From positions 1 to 7,810 of the forward strand of contig JAGMEZ010000592.1 in assembly GCA_023127905.1 (NCBI GenBank): 7,810 nucleotides of DNA, read 5' to 3'. The notes under the pieces are model-generated. The model ran no database searches and was not told the origin of the DNA. It was given only the letters and a program-made list of their open reading frames with translations. The position numbers and the translations under genes are program-made. Every line of letters starts with the position of its first letter. Positions within the stretch are counted from its first letter, which is position 1. This DNA comes from Caldifarciminota bacterium. GTDB lineage: Bacteria; Hydrothermota; E44-bin80. Of the stretch, positions 1-6,118 are shown in pieces.

Positions 1-246
1 ACAAAACAATTTGAGGCAGGTATTGATGAGATAAAGATTAAAGGTCATAGGGTTCGTATTTACTGTCCAGAAAAAACTATATGTGACTGTTTTCGATACC
101 GTAATAAACTGGGGCTTGATGTTGCCAAGGAAGGTCTTACTGAGTATCTTAAGCGCAGGGATCGCAATCTGGAGAAAGTGCTTGAATATGCTGAAATTTG
201 TAGGGTTAAGAGACTTCTTGAGACCTGGATTAATGCTATGATTTAG
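1..246 (+). CDS. abiEi: AbiEi-family antitoxin (type IV toxin-antitoxin), C-terminal part only
   Basis: Frame 1 is open from the window edge to a TAG stop at 244-246, giving the last 81 residues of a protein whose start lies outside the window. The fragment contains the pattern RVRIYCPEKTICDCFRYRNK followed by LGLDVAKEGLTEYLKR and a Leu-rich helical end. This is the typical C-terminal region of AbiEi-type antitoxins, which carry an N-terminal winged helix, repress their own operon and neutralise the nucleotidyltransferase toxin AbiEii encoded just downstream. Here only a very short toxin-like start follows (260-304), so this antitoxin may be orphaned. The family call rests on recalled motif similarity. 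The N-terminal winged helix cannot be inspected, so whether the whole gene is intact is unknown. Confidence 0.8.
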   Translation, partial: TKQFEAGIDEIKIKGHRVRIYCPEKTICDCFRYRNKLGLDVAKEGLTEYLKRRDRNLEKVLEYAEICRVKRLLETWINAMI

Positions 247-259
247 GAACAAAACAGGG

Positions 260-304
260 ATGAAAAGAGAAATTAAAAATAAACCAGCTTCAATCATATT
301 ATAA
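260..304 (+). pseudogene. Remnant of an AbiEii-type toxin gene, first 12 or so codons only
   Basis: An ATG 13 bases after the antitoxin stop opens a 14-codon frame, MKREIKNKPASIIL, ending in TAA at 302-304. AbiEii nucleotidyltransferase toxins usually start directly after AbiEi with a similar short segment (a charged start, then K-N-x-x-A-S-[IV]) that leads into a Arg/Leu-rich helix. Here the resemblance stops after ASI, and the ribosome binding site of the next gene follows at once. A full toxin of this family is roughly 250-330 residues, so nearly all of it is missing. An AGGA at 245-248 could still serve as its ribosome binding site. The match is short, so chance similarity is possible, but its position right after AbiEi supports the reading. 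Confidence 0.55.
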
Positions 305-308
305 TAAG

Positions 309-315
309 AAAGGAG
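309..315 (+). promoter_or_regulatory. Strong ribosome binding site for the secreted propeller gene
   Basis: AAAGGAG lies five bases upstream of the ATG at 321 and fixes that start. It sits only five bases after the stop of the toxin remnant, so the joint between the broken toxin-antitoxin module and the next gene is very tight. Confidence 0.8.
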
Positions 316-320
316 TTGAA

Positions 321-1988
321 ATGAAAAAGAAAATTTATTGTTTAATCGTTTTTTCGTTCTGCTTCATAATTCCTTCATTACTCACTGCTCAAGTAATTCC
401 GTTTTCCAGGGATTTTGAAAACATAAAGATAAATAACGATACAACAACAGAAATCCAGAATGAACAGCAAATCGTTATTAATCCGAAGGATTCGACAAAC
501 CTTGTAGCAGTATGGAGGGATTTCAGGCTTGGATACCGACAGGTTGCGTATGGATATTCCTTTGACGGTGGTGCAACCTGGAATCAGGATTTGTTCGTAG
601 AACCCCAGTATAACTGGGATAGCGATCCAGGGTTAACAGTTGATACAGCGGGAAATTTCTATGCTGTTATACTATCGTACAATTCAACCTCTGAGCCAAA
701 CGGGCTCTTCGTATTAAAATCCACTGATGGTGGTGTAACATGGGGAACTCCTGTAGCCGTCATTAATAACGTTCCAGGTGTATTTGAAGATAAGGAATTA
801 ATTGCTTGTGACCGATCCGAAGGAGTTTATACCGGTAACCTCTATGTTGCCTGGGCACGATTTTATTCAACACAAATCCTTTTGTGCCGCTCGACGGATG
901 GTGGAAATTCTTTTGTTGGACCTGTCACGGTCAGTGATGTAAATGGCGTTCAATGGCCAGTACCATGTGTTGGTCCAAACAGTGAAGTTTACGTTGCCTG
1001 GGTTCACTATTCACCCGGTTCAATCCGGTTTGACCGTTCAACAGATGGTGGTCAATCTTTTGGAACCGACATAACAATCCAGAACACCTCCGTTGTCTCA
1101 GGGTATTTAAACGGTGGGATTTGGGTCTTCTCTTTCCCTGCAATGGATGTTGACATTACTGGTGGACCGTACAACGGTAATATCTACGTTGCATATATGG
1201 ACGATGCTCCAGGTTACACTGACACCGACATTTACTTCACCCGCTCTACTAACGGTGGTAATTCGTGGAGTTCAAAAATCAGGATTAACGATGATATTCT
1301 GAATAATGGATGTGATCAGTTTCACCCCTGGCTTACTGTTGCACCGGATGGAAGTATAATAGTTGTATTCCTGGACAGGCGGCTCGATACGGGAAATCTT
1401 CTCATGGATTTATATATGACAATTTCCACTGACGGAGGAGACACCTGGTCAGAAAATGAAAGGATAACAACGGTATCATCAGACCCAACCGCTGGTTCAA
1501 AATTCACTGCTCCAGGTAAGTCTACCCATCCATTTCCTGTAAAAATAGAACATCCAGAAATCCTTGCAGGAAGAGCGGGACTTCTTGGAGAATATATTGG
1601 AGTAGCTGCATCATCGATTAACAATATCCATCCAGTCTGGGTAGATACCCGGTTAGGAAACCAGGATACATATACTGGCTTTATAATTCAGCAACCTGTA
1701 GAGGAGAAAATTACACAGAGTGAGGGGAAGGAAAATATATTAATATTTCCGGAACCATTTATTGATAAACTCTATATTGAATCATCCCTTTCAGAGAAAG
1801 AAAATATTTATATTTCGCTTTTTGATATTGCGGGAAGAAAAATCACCTCACAGTTTATTAATCTCGGAAAGAAACAAGGAAACTTTGTATTCAATGGAAG
1901 TAATCTTCCTTCAGGAACCTACTTCCTCCACGTTAAAACCAATCGTTTCTTAAAGACCTATACAGTCCATAAAATAGAAGAAAAATAG
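321..1988 (+). CDS. Secreted six-Asp-box (BNR/sialidase-like) beta-propeller with C-terminal type IX sorting domain
   Basis: A 555-residue protein with a classic signal peptide: MKKK, a hydrophobic core, and likely cleavage after LLTA at residue 23. It has six Asp boxes of the S-x-D/N-G-G-x-[TS]-[WF] type, starting at residues 80, 134, 191, 240, 309 and 369, spaced 49-69 residues apart, as in a six-bladed propeller. Related W/L-x-D-x-R-L motifs recur (WRDFRLG, FLDRRLD, WVDTRLG). Residues from about 473 to the end (ILIFPEPF..., DIAGRK, NLPSGTYFLHV) match the Por-type tail that sends proteins through type IX secretion, so it should end up outside the outer membrane. I do not see a convincing sialidase active site, so the likely role is an extracellular binding protein or a glycan-acting enzyme of unknown substrate. 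The start is supported by a strong ribosome binding site. No promoter is evident in the short upstream gap. Confidence 0.88.
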   Translation: MKKKIYCLIVFSFCFIIPSLLTAQVIPFSRDFENIKINNDTTTEIQNEQQIVINPKDSTNLVAVWRDFRLGYRQVAYGYSFDGGATWNQDLFVEPQYNWDSDPGLTVDTAGNFYAVILSYNSTSEPNGLFVLKSTDGGVTWGTPVAVINNVPGVFEDKELIACDRSEGVYTGNLYVAWARFYSTQILLCRSTDGGNSFVGPVTVSDVNGVQWPVPCVGPNSEVYVAWVHYSPGSIRFDRSTDGGQSFGTDITIQNTSVVSGYLNGGIWVFSFPAMDVDITGGPYNGNIYVAYMDDAPGYTDTDIYFTRSTNGGNSWSSKIRINDDILNNGCDQFHPWLTVAPDGSIIVVFLDRRLDTGNLLMDLYMTISTDGGDTWSENERITTVSSDPTAGSKFTAPGKSTHPFPVKIEHPEILAGRAGLLGEYIGVAASSINNIHPVWVDTRLGNQDTYTGFIIQQPVEEKITQSEGKENILIFPEPFIDKLYIESSLSEKENIYISLFDIAGRKITSQFINLGKKQGNFVFNGSNLPSGTYFLHVKTNRFLKTYTVHKIEEK

Positions 1989-2002
1989 GTGACAGGTAGG
2001 AA

Positions 2003-2064
2003 TTTACTTTTCGTAAAGGGACAGGTCCCTATGGACATGTATTTTTCCAGGGGGACCTGTCCCT
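2003..2064. repeat. Compound palindrome between convergent genes (REP-like element or unusual bidirectional terminator)
   Basis: The 108-base gap between the convergent genes holds nested inverted repeats. AGGGACAGGTCCCT (2017-2030) and GGGACCTGTCCCT (2052-2064) are reverse complements over 13 bases. Each arm is also close to self-palindromic (GGGAC-AG-GTCCC). Between the arms, TGGA (2032-2035) can pair with TCCA (2046-2049), extending the hairpin. A smaller hairpin, TTTAC-TTTTC-GTAAA (2003-2017), abuts the left arm, and a partial copy (GTGACAGGTAGG) follows the upstream stop. Position suits a shared terminator, but neither strand has a proper T-run after the stem, so it is not a standard intrinsic terminator. 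GC content is far above the surroundings. GGGACAGGTCCC-type palindromes resemble dispersed extragenic elements mobilised by REP-associated transposases; this is recalled, not tested. Confidence 0.7.
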
Positions 2065-2096
2065 CCTAGTTATGCAGATAAGTAATATAATAAATT

Positions 2097-2822
2097 CTAT
2101 AACTTGAAGAGAAATGTTGTTGTTACTTCAGATTTGACGGTAATTGTTCCAATTTGTGCAGGATTGAATTTCATCGCTCTTACTGAAACTATTGCAAGCG
2201 AATCAGCCTCCGGGAAGAGGGGCTTAACAAGCTTAACGCTCTCCACATCACCTACTTTATCAACAACTACATTAAGAACAACAGTTCCCTCAATATTCTG
2301 ATTAAGAAGTTTCTCAGTGTAAGACGGTTTAATAACACTCTTAATCTCTGGAGGGATATAATTGTGCAGACTATCGTGTAACGGAGCCGAAAAACTCACG
2401 GAAACATCTCCTCTTTCTTCGGAAAGAACAACATTCTCCACCTTTATCGTTTTATCCAAATGAATATAAGGCACCTTGAACCGATGGTCTCTGAAAAGGT
2501 TAAAGATGGCAATGTTTAATAAAATAGCGATGAGCAAAGCAACCCTTATTGTAACAGGAAACCAGGCAATTTCTGGCGATGGTTTGGCTTCACCTATGCT
2601 GTCAATGATTTTTAGTGGAAGTTCAGAATCAACTTCAACTCTTTTAATTGCTCTTACCATCGTTTTCATTTTTATCAATTTATTCAACTCATTCATACAA
2701 GTGATGCAAGATTTCAGATGCTCACCTACTTTTCTCATCATATCCTTATCAAGCTCTTTATCAAGGAATGCTGAGAGCTCACCTTTTATCCTCTGACAGT
2801 CAATTGATTTATTTGAATGCAT
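2097..2822 (-). CDS. Membrane anti-sigma factor: zinc-finger anti-sigma domain, one TM helix, periplasmic TonB C-terminal domain
   Basis: A 241-residue protein in three parts. Residues 1-60 carry Cys9, His35, Cys39 and Cys42 (HLKSCITC), the H-x3-C-x2-C signature of the zf-HC2/ZAS anti-sigma domain, which holds an ECF sigma factor inactive in the cytoplasm. Residues about 90-110 (VTIRVALLIAILLNIAIFNLF) form a single membrane helix. Residues about 166-241 match a TonB C-terminal domain: SYTEKLLNQNIEGTVVLNVV, VDKVGDVESVKLVKP, ADSLAIVSVRAMKFNPA and a closing FLFKL strand. Its membrane helix lacks the S-x3-H motif used by TonB with ExbB/ExbD, and the roughly 55-residue spacer is not Pro/Lys-rich, so an energy-transducing role is doubtful and a sensory one more likely. 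Its start overlaps the sigma gene by 14 bases, with GGAGAAGG just upstream, so the two are translationally coupled partners. The signal sensed is unknown. Confidence 0.87.
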   Translation of the reverse strand: MHSNKSIDCQRIKGELSAFLDKELDKDMMRKVGEHLKSCITCMNELNKLIKMKTMVRAIKRVEVDSELPLKIIDSIGEAKPSPEIAWFPVTIRVALLIAILLNIAIFNLFRDHRFKVPYIHLDKTIKVENVVLSEERGDVSVSFSAPLHDSLHNYIPPEIKSVIKPSYTEKLLNQNIEGTVVLNVVVDKVGDVESVKLVKPLFPEADSLAIVSVRAMKFNPAQIGTITVKSEVTTTFLFKL

Positions 2823-3369
2823 CTTCCTTCTCCAGTCTTTTCTTCATTGCTTCCCTTGCCCTGTGAAGAAGCGATTTCACAGCCTTTCTTGTAATTTTCA
2901 TAATCCTTCCTATCTCTTCGTATGAAAGATCCTCCCACTCCTTCAGGATTATAACTTCTCTCATTCGATATGGTATTTCATTAAGTACCCTTCGTACAAC
3001 ACTCTGTTCTTCATCTTTCCTCGTTTTTTCTTCAAGAGAAGGAACAGGATTACCTATGGTCTCAATCAGCTCTTTATCATACCTTCTCGTAAAGAGGGAA
3101 ACGAATCTCATTCTTTTTAAATGCTCCCTCTTCATACGATTTATTGAAAGGTTACGCGCTATTTTCATAATCCAAATATGAAACTTCTCTTTACTTCTCA
3201 GCCGCTTGAATCCTATGTATGCTTTTAAGAACGTATCCTGAGTTAAATCTTTTGATATTTCATAATCATTAACAAACATATATATGTAATTAAAAACCCT
3301 TTTATAATTATTCATTACAAGTTTCTCAAAAGTCTCTTCCACTTTTTTTCTCTCTATATTATTAGACAT
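2809..3369 (-). CDS. ECF (sigma-70 family, group IV) RNA polymerase sigma factor
   Basis: A 186-residue protein with the two-domain ECF layout. Region 2 spans about residues 13-82, with the core-binding segment DLTQDTFLKAY (41-51) and the -10-reading stretch FHIWIMKIARNLSINRMKR. Region 4 spans about 122-180, with the helix-turn-helix LSYEEIGRIMKITRKAVKSL then LHRARE, the -35 reader. There is no sigma region 1 or 3 and no extra C-terminal domain. Its 3' end overlaps the anti-sigma gene by 14 bases, the usual sign of a cognate pair. The ATG at 3369 has no clear ribosome binding site. A GTG at codon 10 would also keep the whole of region 2, so the start is slightly uncertain. I see no convincing GGAAC-type autoregulated promoter in the 92-base gap upstream, so it may be transcribed from the protease gene. 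Target promoters are unknown. Confidence 0.93.
   Translation of the reverse strand: MSNNIERKKVEETFEKLVMNNYKRVFNYIYMFVNDYEISKDLTQDTFLKAYIGFKRLRSKEKFHIWIMKIARNLSINRMKREHLKRMRFVSLFTRRYDKELIETIGNPVPSLEEKTRKDEEQSVVRRVLNEIPYRMREVIILKEWEDLSYEEIGRIMKITRKAVKSLLHRAREAMKKRLEKEDAFK
2823..2833 (-). promoter_or_regulatory. Ribosome binding site for the anti-sigma gene, inside the sigma gene
   Basis: Read on the - strand, GGAGAAGGAAG directly precedes the ATG at 2822, with GGAG seven bases from it. It lies within the last codons of the sigma factor, which fixes the anti-sigma start and implies coupled synthesis of the two proteins. Confidence 0.7.
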
Positions 3370-3461
3370 TTTATAAAGTTAAAAGTTCTGCGAATTATTT
3401 AATTAGCTGTTTTAAATATAGCAAAGTATTCTGATGAAGAAAAAATCAAAAAAACAAGTAT

Positions 3462-4568
3462 TTACCTTTTAAGTAATCTTTTTCCTTTATTTTGAAACCT
3501 CAGGGATGGGTCGCCATACAATTGGAATTCGAGCAGCGTTTTTTTGTCATCGTCATCAAGGAATCCCTGATTTTTTACCATTTCTTTTGCAAAAACAATC
3601 TTCCCATTTCTCAACGCTTCACCAAAAGGAACACCATTTCTCACGAATTGGAGAAAATATTTGCCAAGAAGGTCTGCTTCCCGCAAAGGAGGTGAAGGAG
3701 GACCATAAGCAATTGCAGTTGAGCCAACAAATGCAACAGTACCTTGCGAAAGGAATTTAAGTGCTATTGACTCTTCCAGCTTTTTTTTAAAAACCCAGCC
3801 ACCGTAACAGGCTTCTGAATATACACAGCTTTTTCTCAGTAGAGGAATTTCTTCTGGAGTAATTGCTACTGGATAAAACGGAAAATCGGGAGCATCATCC
3901 GGCGCCCTCTGACCGTACCAATTTGGCGTCTCTTTTGAACCGTGAAGATTAAAGTATAAAAATCTTTTCTCAAGCCAGTTTTTATCAATTCCTTGTGCAT
4001 TAAGTGGGGGCGTTACTTTCATTTTTTTTACATCTCCAATAATCCTGAAAACAGCCTTTGAAGCTTCCTTCCAGACAGAAGCAGAATATCCAAAACTATT
4101 CTTGTATCCCTTGATTACCTTATGATACCCTATTGTTTTTTCGATAATATTTACCAGAAAACCCTCTGATTTCCCATAAGAATCTGGGATCCGTCCAAAA
4201 GCCCTCTGGGGTATTAAAAAGTCATTATCAGCTGAAGCATAAGGTGCATCAGTCAATATTTCCTGGTCTTCATCATTAGTTGGATTTTCGACCTTGTAGA
4301 AAGGAATAATTGAATGTCCACCTATTATAAGAAAATTATCCTCATTCGTTGAATTATTTTCAATCTCATCAATAAACCTCTTCAGTCTTTTTGGACTTAT
4401 CGTTTTCTTAAAATTATACTTTTTCAACTCGCCTTTCAGTTCATCTATTAGAAATAACTTACCATTTTTAACGGCAATAAGGCCTTCTATAGATTTAATA
4501 ATACGACCTGTTCCATTCTTTCCGTATTTTTTTAACAATCTTTTTTTATGTGTAATAACAAAATCCAT
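3462..4568 (-). CDS. Cytoplasmic caspase/gingipain-like cysteine protease (clan CD, C25-like)
   Basis: A 368-residue protein with a clan CD protease fold. Residues 79-130 (LIIGGHSIIPFY, then TDAPYASADNDF and RAFGRIPD) resemble the part of peptidase C25 proteins before the catalytic domain. The catalytic pair is visible: His209 in YFNLHG and Cys254 in YSEACYGG, each after a hydrophobic strand and 45 residues apart, as in gingipains, caspases and CHAT proteases. The C-terminal QLYGDPSLRF is also typical of C25-like proteins. It has no signal peptide, no membrane helix and no sorting tail, so unlike gingipains it should act inside the cell. The first 75 residues are Lys-rich and unassigned. It lies 92 bases upstream of the ECF sigma gene on the same strand with no terminator between, so co-transcription is plausible. 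Substrate and activator are unknown; cleavage of a regulatory protein is an inference from context. The ATG has only weak AGAG sequences upstream. Confidence 0.82.
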   Translation of the reverse strand: MDFVITHKKRLLKKYGKNGTGRIIKSIEGLIAVKNGKLFLIDELKGELKKYNFKKTISPKRLKRFIDEIENNSTNEDNFLIIGGHSIIPFYKVENPTNDEDQEILTDAPYASADNDFLIPQRAFGRIPDSYGKSEGFLVNIIEKTIGYHKVIKGYKNSFGYSASVWKEASKAVFRIIGDVKKMKVTPPLNAQGIDKNWLEKRFLYFNLHGSKETPNWYGQRAPDDAPDFPFYPVAITPEEIPLLRKSCVYSEACYGGWVFKKKLEESIALKFLSQGTVAFVGSTAIAYGPPSPPLREADLLGKYFLQFVRNGVPFGEALRNGKIVFAKEMVKNQGFLDDDDKKTLLEFQLYGDPSLRFQNKGKRLLKR

Positions 4569-4570
4569 TA

Positions 4571-4586
4571 TTACTCTTTTACTCTT
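4571..4586 (-). repeat. Tandem 8-base repeat in the protease ribosome-binding region
   Basis: On the - strand AAGAGTAA occurs twice in direct succession, ending two bases before the protease ATG. It occupies the place of the ribosome binding site and supplies only a weak AGAG. A change in repeat number would alter the leader but not the reading frame. It may be chance in AT-rich DNA. Confidence 0.5.
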
Positions 4587-4650
4587 TTTGAATTAATCAC
4601 AGGCTAAATTCAAATAGTATTTCTGGAGGTTCTGGGCAGACTGAGTGCTT

Positions 4651-4680
4651 ATTAAAATATTTTTCTAATTGTATTCTCAA
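4651..4680 (-). promoter_or_regulatory. Candidate sigma-70-type promoter for the protease (and possibly sigma/anti-sigma) genes
   Basis: In the 165-base gap between the response regulator and the protease, the - strand has TTGAGA (4675-4680) and TTTAAT (4651-4656) separated by 18 bases. Each hexamer matches five of six consensus bases. Transcription would start near 4644 and leave a leader of about 75 bases before the protease ATG. Such matches arise readily in AT-rich DNA. I found no sigma-54 (GG-N10-GC) site here, so there is no sign that the adjacent activator controls this promoter. Confidence 0.35.
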
Positions 4681-4733
4681 CCTATCGAAGTCAGAATAGA
4701 CGTGCAATTGTGTTTAACTGAATGTTCAAATGT

Positions 4734-6095
4734 TCATTCAATCAAGAGTTTCTTCATTTTTCTGTAAAGGGTTGAAGGATGTATTCCAAGCATCCGTGCT
4801 GCCTTTACTTTATTTCCACCACATTTCCTAATTGTTTCACGTATTGCATTGACCTCCAGGTCTTGAAGGGTAATCTCTTCTTTTACCGGAATATCTGAAT
4901 GCATAATTGCAGAAATATCTTTCTCTGTTATTTTATCTTCATCCAGTAGTATCATTATTCTTTCTATACAATTCTCAAGTTCTCTAACATTTCCAGGCCA
5001 GTTGTATTCCATGAGCTTTTCTAAAGATTTATCGGAAAACTCTTTTGTAGAAATTCTCAGACGTTTCGCAATCTTATCTGTAAATTTTTCTATAAGAAGT
5101 GGTATATCCTCCTTTCTTTCTCTCAGTGGAGGTACAAAAACGGGAATAACATTAAGCCGATAGAAGAGGTCCTCTCTAAATTTACCTTCTTTTACAGCTT
5201 TTTCTAAATTTTTATTTGTTGCACCAATCAATCTCACATTTACTTTTATCGTTTTCGTATCACCCAATGGAACAATCTCCTGGTATTGCAGCACCCTGAG
5301 CAGCTTCACCTGAATTTTCGGGCTAATCTCTCCCACTTCATCAAGAAAAAATGAACCACTATCAGCTACTACAAATAATCCTTTCTTGTTCTGCACGGCT
5401 CCAGTAAAAGCACCTTTTTTGTATCCAAATAGTTCACTCTCAAGCAACGTATCAGGAAGTGCTCCACAGTTAAGTGCAATAAATTGTTCATTGTTTCTAT
5501 TACTGTTACTATGCAATCTTCTTGCAATAAGTTCTTTTCCTGTTCCAGTTTCTCCATATATCATCACTGTAGCATCAGTCTTTGCAACCTTATCAACAAG
5601 ATTAAGAAGTTCTTCCATCTTTTTGCTTTCACCAATTATTACACCTTCATCTTTTTCTATTCTATTCTTCAAGAAAATATTCTCCTGACGCAAACACTCT
5701 TTTTCAAATACATTCTTCAATCTAAATGTAATTTCATCTACCCTGAATGGTTTGGTAATAAAATCACTTGCTCCGCTTCTCAACGCTTCAACTGCGCTTT
5801 CGAATGTTCCAAAAGCCGTTATTATTATTACAATCAGATCAGGATCTTCTTCTCTTAATCGCTTAAGAAGTTCAAGACCATCCATTCCTGCCATCTTCAT
5901 GTCGGTTATTACACAGTTAAAATACCTGCTTCTTGCAATCTCAAGTGCCTCTTCCCCACTCACAGCTGTCTCTACTTCGTATCCTTCCTTTTCAAGAGCT
6001 ATCTGTAGCCATTCAACTATGCTCTTTTCGTCATCTACAACCAATATAGATTTTTTCGTTTTCTTCTCATCCTTTTCCATATTCCTACTTTCCAT
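4734..6095 (-). CDS. NtrC-family sigma-54-dependent response regulator (receiver, AAA+, Fis-type HTH)
   Basis: A complete 453-residue activator. The receiver (about 16-130) has Asp21/Asp22, the phospho-acceptor Asp65 (VITDMKMAGMDG), Thr93 and Lys115. The AAA+ domain (about 150-385) has Walker A GETGTGKE (181-188), the sigma-54-contacting GAFTGA loop (228-233), Walker B FFLDE ending at Asp252-Glu253, and REDLFYRLN (306-314). The Fis-like helix-turn-helix ends the protein (GGNKVKAARMLGIHPSTLYR, then KMKKLLIE). Once phosphorylated it should oligomerise at an enhancer and use ATP to open sigma-54 promoters. It starts 23 bases after the kinase gene, so the two form one operon and one phosphorelay. 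ATG at 6080 (codon 6, after AGTAGG) is an alternative start that leaves all domains intact. With a PilS-like partner it could be PilR-like, but no pilus genes are in the window, so its targets are unknown. Confidence 0.95.
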   Translation of the reverse strand: MESRNMEKDEKKTKKSILVVDDEKSIVEWLQIALEKEGYEVETAVSGEEALEIARSRYFNCVITDMKMAGMDGLELLKRLREEDPDLIVIIITAFGTFESAVEALRSGASDFITKPFRVDEITFRLKNVFEKECLRQENIFLKNRIEKDEGVIIGESKKMEELLNLVDKVAKTDATVMIYGETGTGKELIARRLHSNSNRNNEQFIALNCGALPDTLLESELFGYKKGAFTGAVQNKKGLFVVADSGSFFLDEVGEISPKIQVKLLRVLQYQEIVPLGDTKTIKVNVRLIGATNKNLEKAVKEGKFREDLFYRLNVIPVFVPPLRERKEDIPLLIEKFTDKIAKRLRISTKEFSDKSLEKLMEYNWPGNVRELENCIERIMILLDEDKITEKDISAIMHSDIPVKEEITLQDLEVNAIRETIRKCGGNKVKAARMLGIHPSTLYRKMKKLLIE

Positions 6096-6118
6096 TTCTT
6101 TTTTTTTAGAAAACTGGA

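Noticed and set aside
246..250. GGAAC, the typical ECF sigma -35 element, upstream of the propeller gene
   Set aside because: No CGTC or TCTGA-like -10 follows at 16-17 bases; the sequence there is purine-rich.
300..305. A perfect TATAAT upstream of the propeller gene
   Set aside because: It ends only 15 bases before the ATG, so transcription would start inside the ribosome binding site, and no -35 hexamer is found at 16-18 bases upstream. Probably chance in AT-rich DNA.
1322..1624. A 100-codon open frame on the - strand inside the propeller gene
   Set aside because: It lies antisense to a protein with clear signal peptide, repeats and sorting tail; its translation shows no recognisable family and it has no supporting context.
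2476..2796. A 106-codon open frame on the + strand opposite the anti-sigma gene
   Set aside because: It mirrors the zinc-finger and membrane helix coding region on the other strand; apparent hydrophobic stretches come from that helix and coding bias.
3370..3461. A possible promoter with TATATT at 3415-3420 (- strand) for the sigma gene
   Set aside because: No acceptable -35 lies at 16-18 bases; TTGATT is 23 bases away. The gap is T-rich on that strand but has no stem before the T-runs, so it is not a convincing terminator either.
4569..4733. A sigma-54 promoter for the protease, as expected if the neighbouring activator controlled it
   Set aside because: No GG-N10-GC arrangement resembling TGGCAC-N5-TTGCA was found on the - strand in this gap.
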